Assembly: GCA_938091145.1 (NCBI GenBank)
Contig: CALKMS010000108.1
Span: 1 to 8,100 of the forward strand
Direction of reading: 5' to 3'
DNA length: 8,100 bases
Source: an uncultured bacterium
GTDB taxonomy: Bacteria > Actinomycetota > Aquicultoria > SKW223 > CALKMS01
The notes below the pieces were generated by a model. It was not told the DNA's origin. It did no database searches and saw nothing but the letters and a program-made list of their open reading frames with translations. This document shows, in pieces, positions 1-5,195 of the stretch. Made by a program: the position numbers and the translations under genes. Numbering within the stretch: the first letter of the stretch is position 1; every line of letters begins with the position of its first letter.

Positions 1-799
1 AGTAAAGAACCAGGGGTATAGAAACTTTTACAACATCTAAGGGGAGTTGAATGATGTATTCCCCTTTAAGAGAAAACATTACAATAATAGTAAAGAGAAG
101 GGCAAAGAGAGTAACCGGGCTTATTTTAGGAATAAATTTACTTTCGTACCATTCTTTTCCTTTTAGTTTTAGTCCAATAATTCTGGTTAACACACCACCT
201 GCAAAAGGAACTCCGAGATAAATGAAGACTGTTTTTGCTGCTTCAACCATCGAAATGCTAACGTTCAATCCTTTTACAAGGCCGAACCAGTTAAGCATTA
301 GGGTTATAAATAAGTAAATGTAAGCGGCGTAAAATAAGACCTGAAAAACAGCATTGAAGGCAACCAGACCAACTGCCAGTTCGCGGTCTCCTTCTGCAAG
401 TTCATTCCAAACAATGACCATAGCAATACAACGAGCGAGGCCAACTAAAATTATTCCGGTCATATATTCGGGATAATTCCTTAGCAGTAACACTGCCAGC
501 GCGAACATCAAAAGTGGGCCGAAAATCCAGTTTTGAAAAAGGGAAAAAACAAGAAACCTCTTATTCTTGAAAACTTTTCCCATTTCTTCATACTTTACTT
601 TAGCCAGAGGGGGATACATCATCAAAATCAATCCGAGAGCGATTGGAATTGAAGTAGCCCCTATTTGGAGGCTGGTTATGAATTGAGTAAAAGAAGGCAA
701 AAAGTAACCGAGAGCAATTCCAAAAGCCATAGCCAAAAATATCCACATAGTTAAAAAACGGTCAAGCAAACTTAATTTTTTTTCTTTTTGATTATTCAT
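1..799 (-). CDS. acr3: ACR3-family arsenite efflux permease (3' end beyond window)
   Basis: This inner-membrane carrier exports arsenite, As(III), driven by the membrane potential. The 266 codons present read without a stop to the left edge, so the C-terminus is missing; full ACR3 proteins are about 340-400 residues with ten membrane helices, and roughly seven or eight are seen here. The diagnostic signature is at residues 120-138, GLARCIAMVIVWNELAEGD, whose Cys124 sits where the As(III)-binding cysteine of characterised ACR3 proteins lies. The following stretch (LVAFNAVFQVLFY, 145-157) is also typical. The ATG at 799 has an AAAGGAG site about 5-6 bases upstream, lying inside the end of the preceding gene, whose stop is only three bases away, so the two are co-transcribed. 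The neighbouring arsR and thioredoxin genes support arsenic as substrate. Family call is firm from sequence; substrate is inferred from the family. Confidence 0.93.
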   Translation of the reverse strand, partial: MNNQKEKKLSLLDRFLTMWIFLAMAFGIALGYFLPSFTQFITSLQIGATSIPIALGLILMMYPPLAKVKYEEMGKVFKNKRFLVFSLFQNWIFGPLLMFALAVLLLRNYPEYMTGIILVGLARCIAMVIVWNELAEGDRELAVGLVAFNAVFQVLFYAAYIYLFITLMLNWFGLVKGLNVSISMVEAAKTVFIYLGVPFAGGVLTRIIGLKLKGKEWYESKFIPKISPVTLFALLFTIIVMFSLKGEYIIQLPLDVVKVSIPLVLY

Positions 800-802
800 T
801 TT

Positions 803-1195
803 CTAACTCCTTTCCATTTTTTTAAGAGCTATATTAATTGCCTGGCGAATAAGCTCTTCAGGAATTGTTTCGTAAGTCTCACCTTGATAAATAACGGTTC
901 GACAGTAAACTTCATTGCCTATTAACTGGCAACAAGAAGAGCATTCGTTTTCGGAAGCTTGAGCGCCTGGCAACCACCTTTCTAAAGGCCTATCATTTAT
1001 CAAAATTAAATTAGACAGGGAAATTTCGGCGGCTGGCAGCCTCTTTTCTTTAAAAACCACCTCTATCCCTTTCGTTTTCAGTTTATTTTTGAGCTCATCG
1101 ATAAAAACTTCGAGATTTTTGCCAGTTTCTGAACAACGAAGGCAAGTTTTACTTTCAGTCTCCAGATGTTTCCACTCAACTTTTAACTGTTTCAT
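803..1195 (-). CDS. DUF2703-like cysteine-rich protein of the ars operon
   Basis: A 130-residue soluble protein of unknown biochemical function. The N-terminus (VEWKHLE, then C18-x2-C21 in TCLRCSETG) resembles the DUF2703 family, which I recall from arsenic and metal gene clusters of anaerobes; this is from memory, not a search. Further cysteines are Cys85, Cys88 and Cys89 in ECSSCC, and Cys98. The pattern of beta-strand, helix (residues 27-41), strand (43-49) and then strands and a final helix (113-127) could be thioredoxin-like, with CxxC in an unusual position. No signal peptide or membrane segment is seen. Six cysteines next to an arsenite pump suggest As(III) binding or delivery, or redox work, but that is inference. 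The ATG at 1195 follows AAAAGGAGAGGATTGG, a strong ribosome site. The stop lies three bases before the ACR3 start. A separate promoter may lie upstream (1232-1260). Confidence 0.8.
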   Translation of the reverse strand: MKQLKVEWKHLETESKTCLRCSETGKNLEVFIDELKNKLKTKGIEVVFKEKRLPAAEISLSNLILINDRPLERWLPGAQASENECSSCCQLIGNEVYCRTVIYQGETYETIPEELIRQAINIALKKMERS

Positions 1196-1207
1196 CCAAT
1201 CCTCTCC

Positions 1208-1231
1208 TTTTAGAAATAATTCCTTCTAAAA
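1208..1231. repeat. 8-bp perfect inverted repeat before the DUF2703-like gene
   Basis: TTTTAGAA (1208-1215) and TTCTAAAA (1224-1231) are perfect inverted copies separated by eight bases. On the minus strand the second arm touches the GGAGAGG ribosome site of the gene starting at 1195. It also overlaps the start point expected from the candidate promoter at 1232-1260. It could be a repressor operator or a short mRNA hairpin next to the ribosome site. With only A/T-rich pairs an RNA stem would be weak, so a DNA operator seems likelier. Function is inference. Confidence 0.45.
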
Positions 1232-1260
1232 ATAATAAATATTCCAGCTCTTCCCGTTAA
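1232..1260 (-). promoter_or_regulatory. Candidate internal promoter for the DUF2703-like gene and acr3
   Basis: Read on the minus strand, TTAACG (1260-1255) and TATTAT (1237-1232) are separated by exactly 17 bases, matching the sigma-70 -35 and -10 consensus at four and five of six positions. It lies in the only sizeable gap of the ars operon (1196-1291), right where the operon would split into arsR-permease-thioredoxin-orf and DUF2703-acr3. In AT-rich DNA such matches arise by chance, so this is only moderate evidence. Confidence 0.4.
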
Positions 1261-1291
1261 AAATGGTTCGACTTTTAAGTTCCTCTAAATT

Positions 1292-1504
1292 TTACTTTGA
1301 GTTATTTTCAGGTTTCACTTCGAGCTTTGCTTTCAGTGCTTTAGCCGTTTCGGGACCACAGGGTGGCTTTAAGGACTCTTCAATTTTTTCCTCAAAATAT
1401 TCCTTTAAGAAGACTAAGGCTTCTTTTTCGTCTTGATCGGTTAAGATTCGCAAAATTCTAAGTACTTCTTTTTCACTTAGGCGAACCACTAACTCTTTTT
1501 TCAA
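1292..1504 (-). CDS. Hypothetical 70-residue charged helical protein
   Basis: I do not recognise this protein. It is 70 residues, mostly Lys, Glu and Leu, and looks helical (roughly residues 10-45), with one cysteine, Cys49, in a KPPCGPET turn. There is no signal peptide or membrane segment. The only sensible start is a TTG at 1504, directly after the TAA of the thioredoxin gene (1507-1505); AAGGAGAT lies about 12 bases upstream inside the thioredoxin gene. Continuous coding of normal composition, tight coupling to its neighbour and a position inside an arsenic operon make it a real gene in my view. The lone Cys-Gly-Pro could be a metal-ligand or redox partner site for the thioredoxin, but nothing in the sequence proves it. 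A gap of about 96 bases separates it from the next gene. Confidence 0.65.
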   Translation of the reverse strand: MKKELVVRLSEKEVLRILRILTDQDEKEALVFLKEYFEEKIEESLKPPCGPETAKALKAKLEVKPENNSK

Positions 1505-1750
1505 TTAGCTCTCGATCTCCTTTTGGAGAAGTTCTTTAACTTCTTCTACTGTCGGGACTTTACCTGAAAGAACCACCTTTTCGTTGATCACCAGTGCGGG
1601 AGTGAGCATAATCGGGTATTCAAGTATTTTGGCGAAATCATTAACTTCTTCAATCTCTGCTTCAACCCCCAACTGGGAAACAGCTTCTTTAGTAGCCTCT
1701 TTTAGAGCGTGACAACGAGGACAACCAGGGCCCAAAACTTTAATCTTCAT
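1505..1750 (-). CDS. Small thioredoxin/glutaredoxin-like redox-active disulfide protein
   Basis: An 81-residue thioredoxin-fold protein of the minimal redox-active disulfide type (TM0996/MTH895-like). It begins with strand MKIKVLG, then the active site C10-P-R-C13 in GPGCPRC at the start of helix 1. Strand two is residues 29-35, the cis-proline site is Thr50-Pro51 (LTPAL), and a C-terminal helix (67-80) closes the fold. There is no export signal, so it acts in the cytoplasm. Such proteins often follow DUF318/ArsP permeases in metal-resistance operons; likely roles are reducing or shuttling thiols for arsenic handling (inferred). An in-frame start exists at 1801, but its extra 17 residues would overlap the permease and simply translate the ribosome site AAGGAGGTGAAGTT; the ATG at 1750, a few bases after that site, is the true start. 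Its stop abuts the TTG start of the next gene. Confidence 0.88.
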   Translation of the reverse strand: MKIKVLGPGCPRCHALKEATKEAVSQLGVEAEIEEVNDFAKILEYPIMLTPALVINEKVVLSGKVPTVEEVKELLQKEIES

Positions 1751-1766
1751 AACTTCACCTCCTTCT

Positions 1767-2819
1767 TTAACCAGAAATTGCTCCGAAGAACATACCAACA
1801 AAGGTGGAAAAAATTACCACCAGGCTCACATAGGTAAGCATTTTTTTAGTACCGATTATTCTTTGAATAGCAAGCATTGAAGGAAGAGACAAAGCTGGCC
1901 CAGCAAGAAGTAGCGCCAGAGCTGGTCCTTTGTTCATTCCCAAAGAAAGAAGGGTTTTGATAATTGGAACTTCAGTTAAAGTGGCAAAATACATTAGAGC
2001 ACCAGAAAAGGAAGCGATCAAGTTAGCCAGAAAACTGTTTGTTCCGACAAAATAAGCTACCCAGGATGGAGGCAAGATAACCTTAATGATGCCAGCAATA
2101 AAAACGCCGATGAGGAGAACGGGAGTTATAAGCTTAACCAGATACCAGGTTTCCGAAAGCCAATGCTTGACCTCAGCTTTTTCGAACCAGGAGAGAGAGG
2201 CATACAAAACAAAGAGAATTTCTAAGCCCACCAACGACCACTTGTAAACATTAGCTAAGCTGGAAGTAGCTGTTAAAAGAATAGCAACCAAGCTTACCAG
2301 AAAGATAAGACGATGAAAGTCTGTTCCTTTAGTTTCGGTATCTGAGACGAAGGCTGAAGAATTGGCTTTCTTTTCTCTTTCTTCTTTATAGTAGAGTAAA
2401 GCCATAATCAAACCAATTACGGCAGCAAACGAGACGGCGAAGATAGCTCGGGCAATACCAAGATCAAAACCAAGCAGCCGAGCGGTATAGACGATAGCCA
2501 GAATATTAATGGCGGGTCCAGAATAAAGAAAGGCAATGGCTGGTCCAAGTCCAGCTCCGCGGCGATAGATTCCGCCAAAAAGAGGAAGAACGGTGCAGGA
2601 ACAAACAGCTAGAATGGCACCGGAGACAGAGGCTACTGAATAAGAAAGAGCCTTATTAGCTTGCGGCCCGAAATACTTCATAACTGATTCTTTAGAGACA
2701 AAAGCAGAAATGGCTCCAGCAATGAAGAAAGCAGGCACCAGACAAGTAAAAGTATGGTGCCAAATGTAATCGACCAGAGCTTGCCAGCCACCTAAAAGAA
2801 TCGTTTGCCAGGGAATCAT
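1767..2819 (-). CDS. ArsP/DUF318-family permease (metal or organoarsenical efflux)
   Basis: A 350-residue polytopic inner-membrane protein of the ArsP_1/DUF318 permease family (SO_0444-like efflux proteins are related). Hydrophobic segments fall into two halves around a charged cytoplasmic loop (residues about 145-170, EEREKKANSS region). Each half carries a Gly-Pro-rich motif: GPAIAFLYSGPAINILA (first half) and GPALALLLAGPALSLPS (second half), suggesting internal duplication. The first half holds CSCTVLPLFGGIYRRGAG, with the paired cysteines typical of the family and likely to contact thiophilic metal. Members export trivalent organoarsenicals or copper/zinc; the substrate here is unknown, though ArsR, ACR3 and the thioredoxin point to arsenic species. 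The ATG at 2819 overlaps the arsR stop (ATGA), so translation is coupled. The stop lies 16 bases before the thioredoxin start. Confidence 0.9.
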   Translation of the reverse strand: MIPWQTILLGGWQALVDYIWHHTFTCLVPAFFIAGAISAFVSKESVMKYFGPQANKALSYSVASVSGAILAVCSCTVLPLFGGIYRRGAGLGPAIAFLYSGPAINILAIVYTARLLGFDLGIARAIFAVSFAAVIGLIMALLYYKEEREKKANSSAFVSDTETKGTDFHRLIFLVSLVAILLTATSSLANVYKWSLVGLEILFVLYASLSWFEKAEVKHWLSETWYLVKLITPVLLIGVFIAGIIKVILPPSWVAYFVGTNSFLANLIASFSGALMYFATLTEVPIIKTLLSLGMNKGPALALLLAGPALSLPSMLAIQRIIGTKKMLTYVSLVVIFSTFVGMFFGAISG

Positions 2820-3142
2820 TTAGCTTTCCTCAACTCTAATAGGGTTTTTCGCTCTTCGTTAAGCAAATCAATTAAGATTTCATCAAGGGCTTTTAGAATT
2901 TCAGCGAATTTTGGGTTACGCAAGCGATAATAAACATAAAGTCCTTTCTTTTCAACTTCCACCACTCCAAAGTGTTTGAGAATAGCTAAGTGCTGAGAGA
3001 CATTAGCTTGGTGCAGCTTAAGGGGTAGAAGCATTTCGCAAACGCACTTCTCTCCTTCCTTAAGAAGTTCCAGAATTTTCAATCTAGTAGGATGAGCAAG
3101 AGCTTTTAAAATCTCTGTTATTTTTTCTTCTTTCAATCCCAT
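2816..3142 (-). CDS. arsR: ArsR/SmtB-family arsenic-responsive repressor
   Basis: A 108-residue winged-helix repressor of the ArsR/SmtB family that releases DNA on binding As(III) or Sb(III). Residues 13-29 (KALAHPTRLKILELLKE) form the family's first helices. Residues 30-37 (GEKCVCEM) carry Cys33 and Cys35, matching the CVC alpha-3 metal site of E. coli ArsR. Residues 43-60 (LHQANVSQHLAILKHFGV) are the recognition helix-turn-helix, and KKGLYVYYRL (65-74) is the wing. The 4-base overlap with the permease start couples the two genes. The start is uncertain: the ATG at 3142 has GGAG only three bases upstream; an in-frame TTG at 3151 lacks a ribosome site, and a TTG at 3136 would have better spacing from GGAG. 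I choose 3142. It probably represses its own promoter through the palindrome at 3180-3191. Confidence 0.93.
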   Translation of the reverse strand: MGLKEEKITEILKALAHPTRLKILELLKEGEKCVCEMLLPLKLHQANVSQHLAILKHFGVVEVEKKGLYVYYRLRNPKFAEILKALDEILIDLLNEERKTLLELRKAK

Positions 3143-3179
3143 CAACTCCAAAAAACTTTATTTATCAAATTATATATCA

Positions 3180-3191
3180 ATATTCGAATAT
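3180..3191. promoter_or_regulatory. Candidate ArsR operator (12-bp palindrome)
   Basis: ATATTCGAATAT is a perfect 12-bp palindrome that overlaps the last two bases of the ars -10 box and covers the expected transcription start. A repressor bound here would block the ars promoter. AT-rich dyads with a central TTCGAA-like core fit the general style of ArsR/SmtB operators (family knowledge). Two ATCAA direct copies (3164-3168, 3176-3180) lie just downstream in the transcription direction. Assignment to this ArsR is inference from position. Confidence 0.55.
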
Positions 3192-3218
3192 AGTAAAATA
3201 GTTATATGGCTTTGTCAA
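3190..3218 (-). promoter_or_regulatory. ars operon promoter
   Basis: Read on the minus strand, a perfect -35 box TTGACA (3218-3213) and TACTAT (3195-3190) are spaced by exactly 17 bases. Transcription would start near 3183, about 40 bases before the arsR start codon. A perfect -35, ideal spacing, position before arsR and an overlapping palindrome make this the best-supported promoter in the window. Confidence 0.7.
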
Positions 3219-3303
3219 ACCATCTGATCTACGATAGGCTCAAACCTCTACACCATGATTGCACGCCAAAATAAATCTTTTACTTGAAATTGGTTATTTT
3301 TTG

Positions 3304-3328
3304 AAAGCCAGCATAGATCGGCTTTTTT
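3304..3328 (+). terminator. Candidate plus-strand intrinsic terminator 1
   Basis: AAAGCC (3304-3309) and GGCTTT (3320-3325) form a 6-bp stem with a 10-base loop, followed by a run of T that continues as TTTATTTTTTATTTA. No plus-strand gene lies upstream in the window between the divergent ars promoter and this site, so it would end a short untranslated transcript or act as an attenuator in a siroheme gene leader. The stem is short; orientation is set by the T run. Confidence 0.5.
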
Positions 3329-3342
3329 ATTTTTTATTTATT

Positions 3343-3378
3343 CTCAAATCAAAAAGAAGAGATTTTTGAGTTTTTTTT
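3343..3378 (+). terminator. Candidate plus-strand intrinsic terminator 2 (weak)
   Basis: CTCAAATC (3343-3350) pairs with GA-TT-TTTGAG (3361-3370) as an eight-pair stem with a two-base bulge and a 10-base purine loop, followed directly by eight T. It is A/T-rich and so weak, but the stem followed by a T run repeats the layout of the terminator just upstream. In such AT-rich DNA it could be chance. Confidence 0.35.
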
Positions 3379-3603
3379 GTTTTGAAAAATTTTTTTAGAG
3401 TTGAGAAATTTAAAAATAAGATTTTGAACACAATGGTTAAGTAGAATGAAGAGGTCTGATTTCGTGATTTTCTGTTTGATGGTTTTAGATGTTTGCTGTG
3501 AGGCCTGAACTTTGATAAAAAGTAAATAAAAACAAAAATTTGTTTTGTGGAAGGGAAAAAGCTTAAGAGAAGAATTTGAGAAGCGGGAGGAAAAGTTTTC
3601 TCA

Positions 3604-4230
3604 GTGAAGAATAAAGGCTTCATTCCGATTAATTTGGGAATAAAGGGCAAAAAAGTGGTAGTTGTAGGGGGAGGTAAAATTGCCGAAAAGAGAGTTAATC
3701 TACTTCTTGGGGCTGGAGCGAAGGTGCTACTCATTTCACCTCGTTTGACAAAAAAATTGAGTTTACTTTCTGAGAAAGGGGAGATTGAGTGGATTGGCCG
3801 GAGATATAAGGATGGCGATTTGAAAGAGGCTTTTCTTGGGGTTTTTGCTGCTAGCGACTCTAAAGCGGAAAGAAATTTTATTAAGGAAGCTCAGGAGAGA
3901 AAAATTTTAGTCAATGTTGCTAGCAATTTGAAGAAGTGTGATTTTATATTCCCAGCAGTTGCCAGAAGTGGGGAAATATTAGTGAGTGTTAGCACTCAAG
4001 GTGCTTTCCCTTTGTTGTCTGCAGTTTTAGCTCAGGAGATTGGGGGGATATTAGGCGATAAATACAGCGACTTAATTGATTATTTACTTCGAATAAGAGA
4101 AGAAGTGAAGGGAAAATTTCCAGCAAAAGAGAGAAAAAAAGTCCTTAAGTATGTTCTTTGCAAGAAACACTTCATAATAAAGGAACTCAAAGCAGGCAGA
4201 ACACCTGAGTTAGAAGACCTTCTCATTTAA
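3604..4230 (+). CDS. Siroheme synthase N-domain: precorrin-2 dehydrogenase (SirC/Met8/CysG-N type)
   Basis: This 208-residue protein matches the stand-alone N-terminal half of CysG (SirC/Met8 type), which oxidises precorrin-2 to sirohydrochlorin with NAD and in some members inserts iron to give siroheme. Residues 17-27 (KVVVVGGGKIA) are the Rossmann NAD-binding loop; residues 102-116 (LVNVASNLKKCDFIF) and 128-136 (SVSTQGAFP) are the family's active-site segments; the C-terminal part is the helical dimer domain. Oddly, the usual NV(V/A)D aspartate is Ser107, and the usual Ser of the ST-G-x-SP loop is Phe135. The iron-insertion step may therefore be lost or changed (inference). The start is GTG; a GGGAGG site lies 13 bases upstream, which is long. 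The enzyme supplies cofactor for the sulfite reductase encoded 95 bases downstream. No uroporphyrinogen methyltransferase domain is fused. Confidence 0.88.
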   Translation: MKNKGFIPINLGIKGKKVVVVGGGKIAEKRVNLLLGAGAKVLLISPRLTKKLSLLSEKGEIEWIGRRYKDGDLKEAFLGVFAASDSKAERNFIKEAQERKILVNVASNLKKCDFIFPAVARSGEILVSVSTQGAFPLLSAVLAQEIGGILGDKYSDLIDYLLRIREEVKGKFPAKERKKVLKYVLCKKHFIIKELKAGRTPELEDLLI

Positions 4231-4232
4231 TA

Positions 4233-4305
4233 CCTATAATTCACCTATTAAGACTTGACAACAATTTTTTTTAGTTTATCCTACTAAATCAATAGAAATT
4301 ATAGG
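4233..4305. repeat. 9-bp inverted repeat flanking the sulfur operon promoter
   Basis: CCTATAATT (4233-4241) and AATTATAGG (4297-4305) are perfect inverted copies 55 bases apart; one lies upstream of the -35 box and the other downstream of the -10 box. The left arm is also part of a direct repeat: ACCTAT occurs at 4232-4237 and again at 4243-4248, an 11-base period of about one helical turn. This arrangement suits binding of a regulator dimer at two sites. The left arm would not be in the mRNA made from the promoter here, so an mRNA hairpin is unlikely. The regulator is unknown. Confidence 0.45.
4255..4282 (+). promoter_or_regulatory. Candidate promoter of the sulfate-assimilation operon
   Basis: A perfect TTGACA (4255-4260) is followed after 16 bases by TATCCT (4277-4282), matching four of six -10 positions. 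Transcription would start near 4290, about 35 bases before the sulfite reductase start. It sits in the 95-base gap after the siroheme gene, the only gap in the plus-strand cluster, and is flanked by inverted repeats that may be regulator sites. Confidence 0.55.
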
Positions 4306-4325
4306 AATAATGAGGGGAGTGCCTG

Positions 4326-5195
4326 ATGGAAGAAAAAACTTTGAAGGAAGGTGGGTTTATCAAGCAAAGGCAAGCTGAGTTTTTTGTAGCCAGGATTAAG
4401 GTTTTGGCTGGTGATGCTACCTCCGAGCAATTGAGGAAACTTGCAGAAATGGCAGAGAAATATGGCGAGGGATGGGTTCATTTAAGCGTCAGGCAAGGCG
4501 TTGAGATTCCATTTGTAAAAATCGAGAATTTCGACACTTTAGTGAAAGAGCTCGAAAAAGTTGGTCTCTCTATGGGGCCTTGTGGTCCCCGGGTGAGGGT
4601 AGTTGTGGCTTGCCCAGGTTCTTCTATTTGCCCCTATGGGCTGGGGAATACAAAGGAACTAGCCAGAAAAATCGATGCTCGGATTACTGGAATAAAGGGG
4701 CTTCCTCACAAGTTTAAAGTTGGCATAGCAGGGTGTCCTAACGCTTGCACAAAACCTCAGGAAAACGACTTAGGATTTATGGGAGTAGTTAGACCTATTT
4801 TTGATGAGGTTGAAGGCGAATGCATAAGTTGTGGTCTTTGTGCCGAAACCTGTCCCACTGGGGCAATTACCTTAAGTGAAAACGGAAGGCCAGTAATAGA
4901 CTACTCAAAATGCAGCTCTGACGGAAGGTGTGTTTCTATCTGTCCTACAAGGGCAATTAGAGAGGAAAGAAAGGGGTGGCGTGTTTTTGTAGGAGGAAAG
5001 TTTGGACGCTATCCCCAGCTGGGTCTTTTCTTTGCCGATTATTTGACAGACGAGGAAGCGCTAATTATAGCGGAGAAAGTTATTGAGGCTTACAAAAGGT
5101 TGGGGAAAAAGAAAGAAAGGCTGAGGGAAGTAATTGAGAGTACGGGTTTAGAGAGTTTTAAGCGAGAGGTTGGTCTAAGTGAAGCATCTTCTTGA
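4326..5195 (+). CDS. Single-repeat siroheme [4Fe-4S] sulfite reductase with ferredoxin domain (AsrC-like)
   Basis: A 289-residue reductase expected to convert sulfite to sulfide with six electrons. Residues about 10-80 form the nitrite/sulfite reductase ferredoxin-like half-domain. The siroheme-cluster ligands are C96-x5-C102 (CPGSSIC) and C137-x3-C141 (GCPNACTKP). An inserted ferredoxin domain follows: C166-x2-C169-x2-C172-x3-C176-P, then C196-x2-D199-x2-C202-x3-C206-P, where Asp replaces one cluster ligand. It is half the length of classical two-repeat sulfite reductases and resembles AsrC and small Dsr-like enzymes; a nitrite substrate cannot be ruled out from sequence. No signal peptide is seen, so it is cytoplasmic. 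AsrA/AsrB-like electron donors are absent from the window. The ATG follows GAGGGGAG by about six bases. Context with cysH and sat indicates assimilatory sulfite reduction. Confidence 0.88.
   Translation: MEEKTLKEGGFIKQRQAEFFVARIKVLAGDATSEQLRKLAEMAEKYGEGWVHLSVRQGVEIPFVKIENFDTLVKELEKVGLSMGPCGPRVRVVVACPGSSICPYGLGNTKELARKIDARITGIKGLPHKFKVGIAGCPNACTKPQENDLGFMGVVRPIFDEVEGECISCGLCAETCPTGAITLSENGRPVIDYSKCSSDGRCVSICPTRAIREERKGWRVFVGGKFGRYPQLGLFFADYLTDEEALIIAEKVIEAYKRLGKKKERLREVIESTGLESFKREVGLSEASS

Larger units (their letters stand above)
3143..3603. other. Gene-free interval between arsR and the siroheme synthase gene
   Basis: About 460 bases without a convincing gene. From left to right it holds the ars promoter and operator (3180-3218, minus strand); a stretch of ordinary composition (3219-3300) with no recognised RNA family; two candidate plus-strand terminators (3304-3328 and 3343-3378); and very AT-rich DNA up to a purine-rich GGGAGG site (3585-3590) before the GTG at 3604. 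A minus-strand open frame across 3327-3734 is low-complexity (Phe, Ser, Thr, Pro) and overlaps the siroheme gene, so I treat it as chance. I find no clear promoter for the siroheme gene. Confidence 0.7.

Noticed and set aside
1751..1801. 17-residue N-terminal extension of the thioredoxin
   Set aside because: It would translate the ribosome site and overlap the permease end; thioredoxins of this type start at MKIKVLG.
3219..3303. Known riboswitch, T-box or tRNA
   Set aside because: I looked for SAM, cobalamin, TPP and T-box core sequences and a tRNA T-arm on both strands and saw none.
3211..3320. Possible insertion-sequence end or remnant
   Set aside because: The TTTGTCAAAC stretch looked like a transposon end, but I found no matching inverted copy, target duplication or transposase sequence.
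3327..3734. 135-residue minus-strand open frame
   Set aside because: Low-complexity Phe/Ser/Thr/Pro translation of AT-rich DNA, overlapping the start of the well-supported siroheme gene on the other strand, with no family resemblance.
4299..4481. 60-residue minus-strand frame over the sulfite reductase start
   Set aside because: Antisense to a conserved gene, no recognisable protein.
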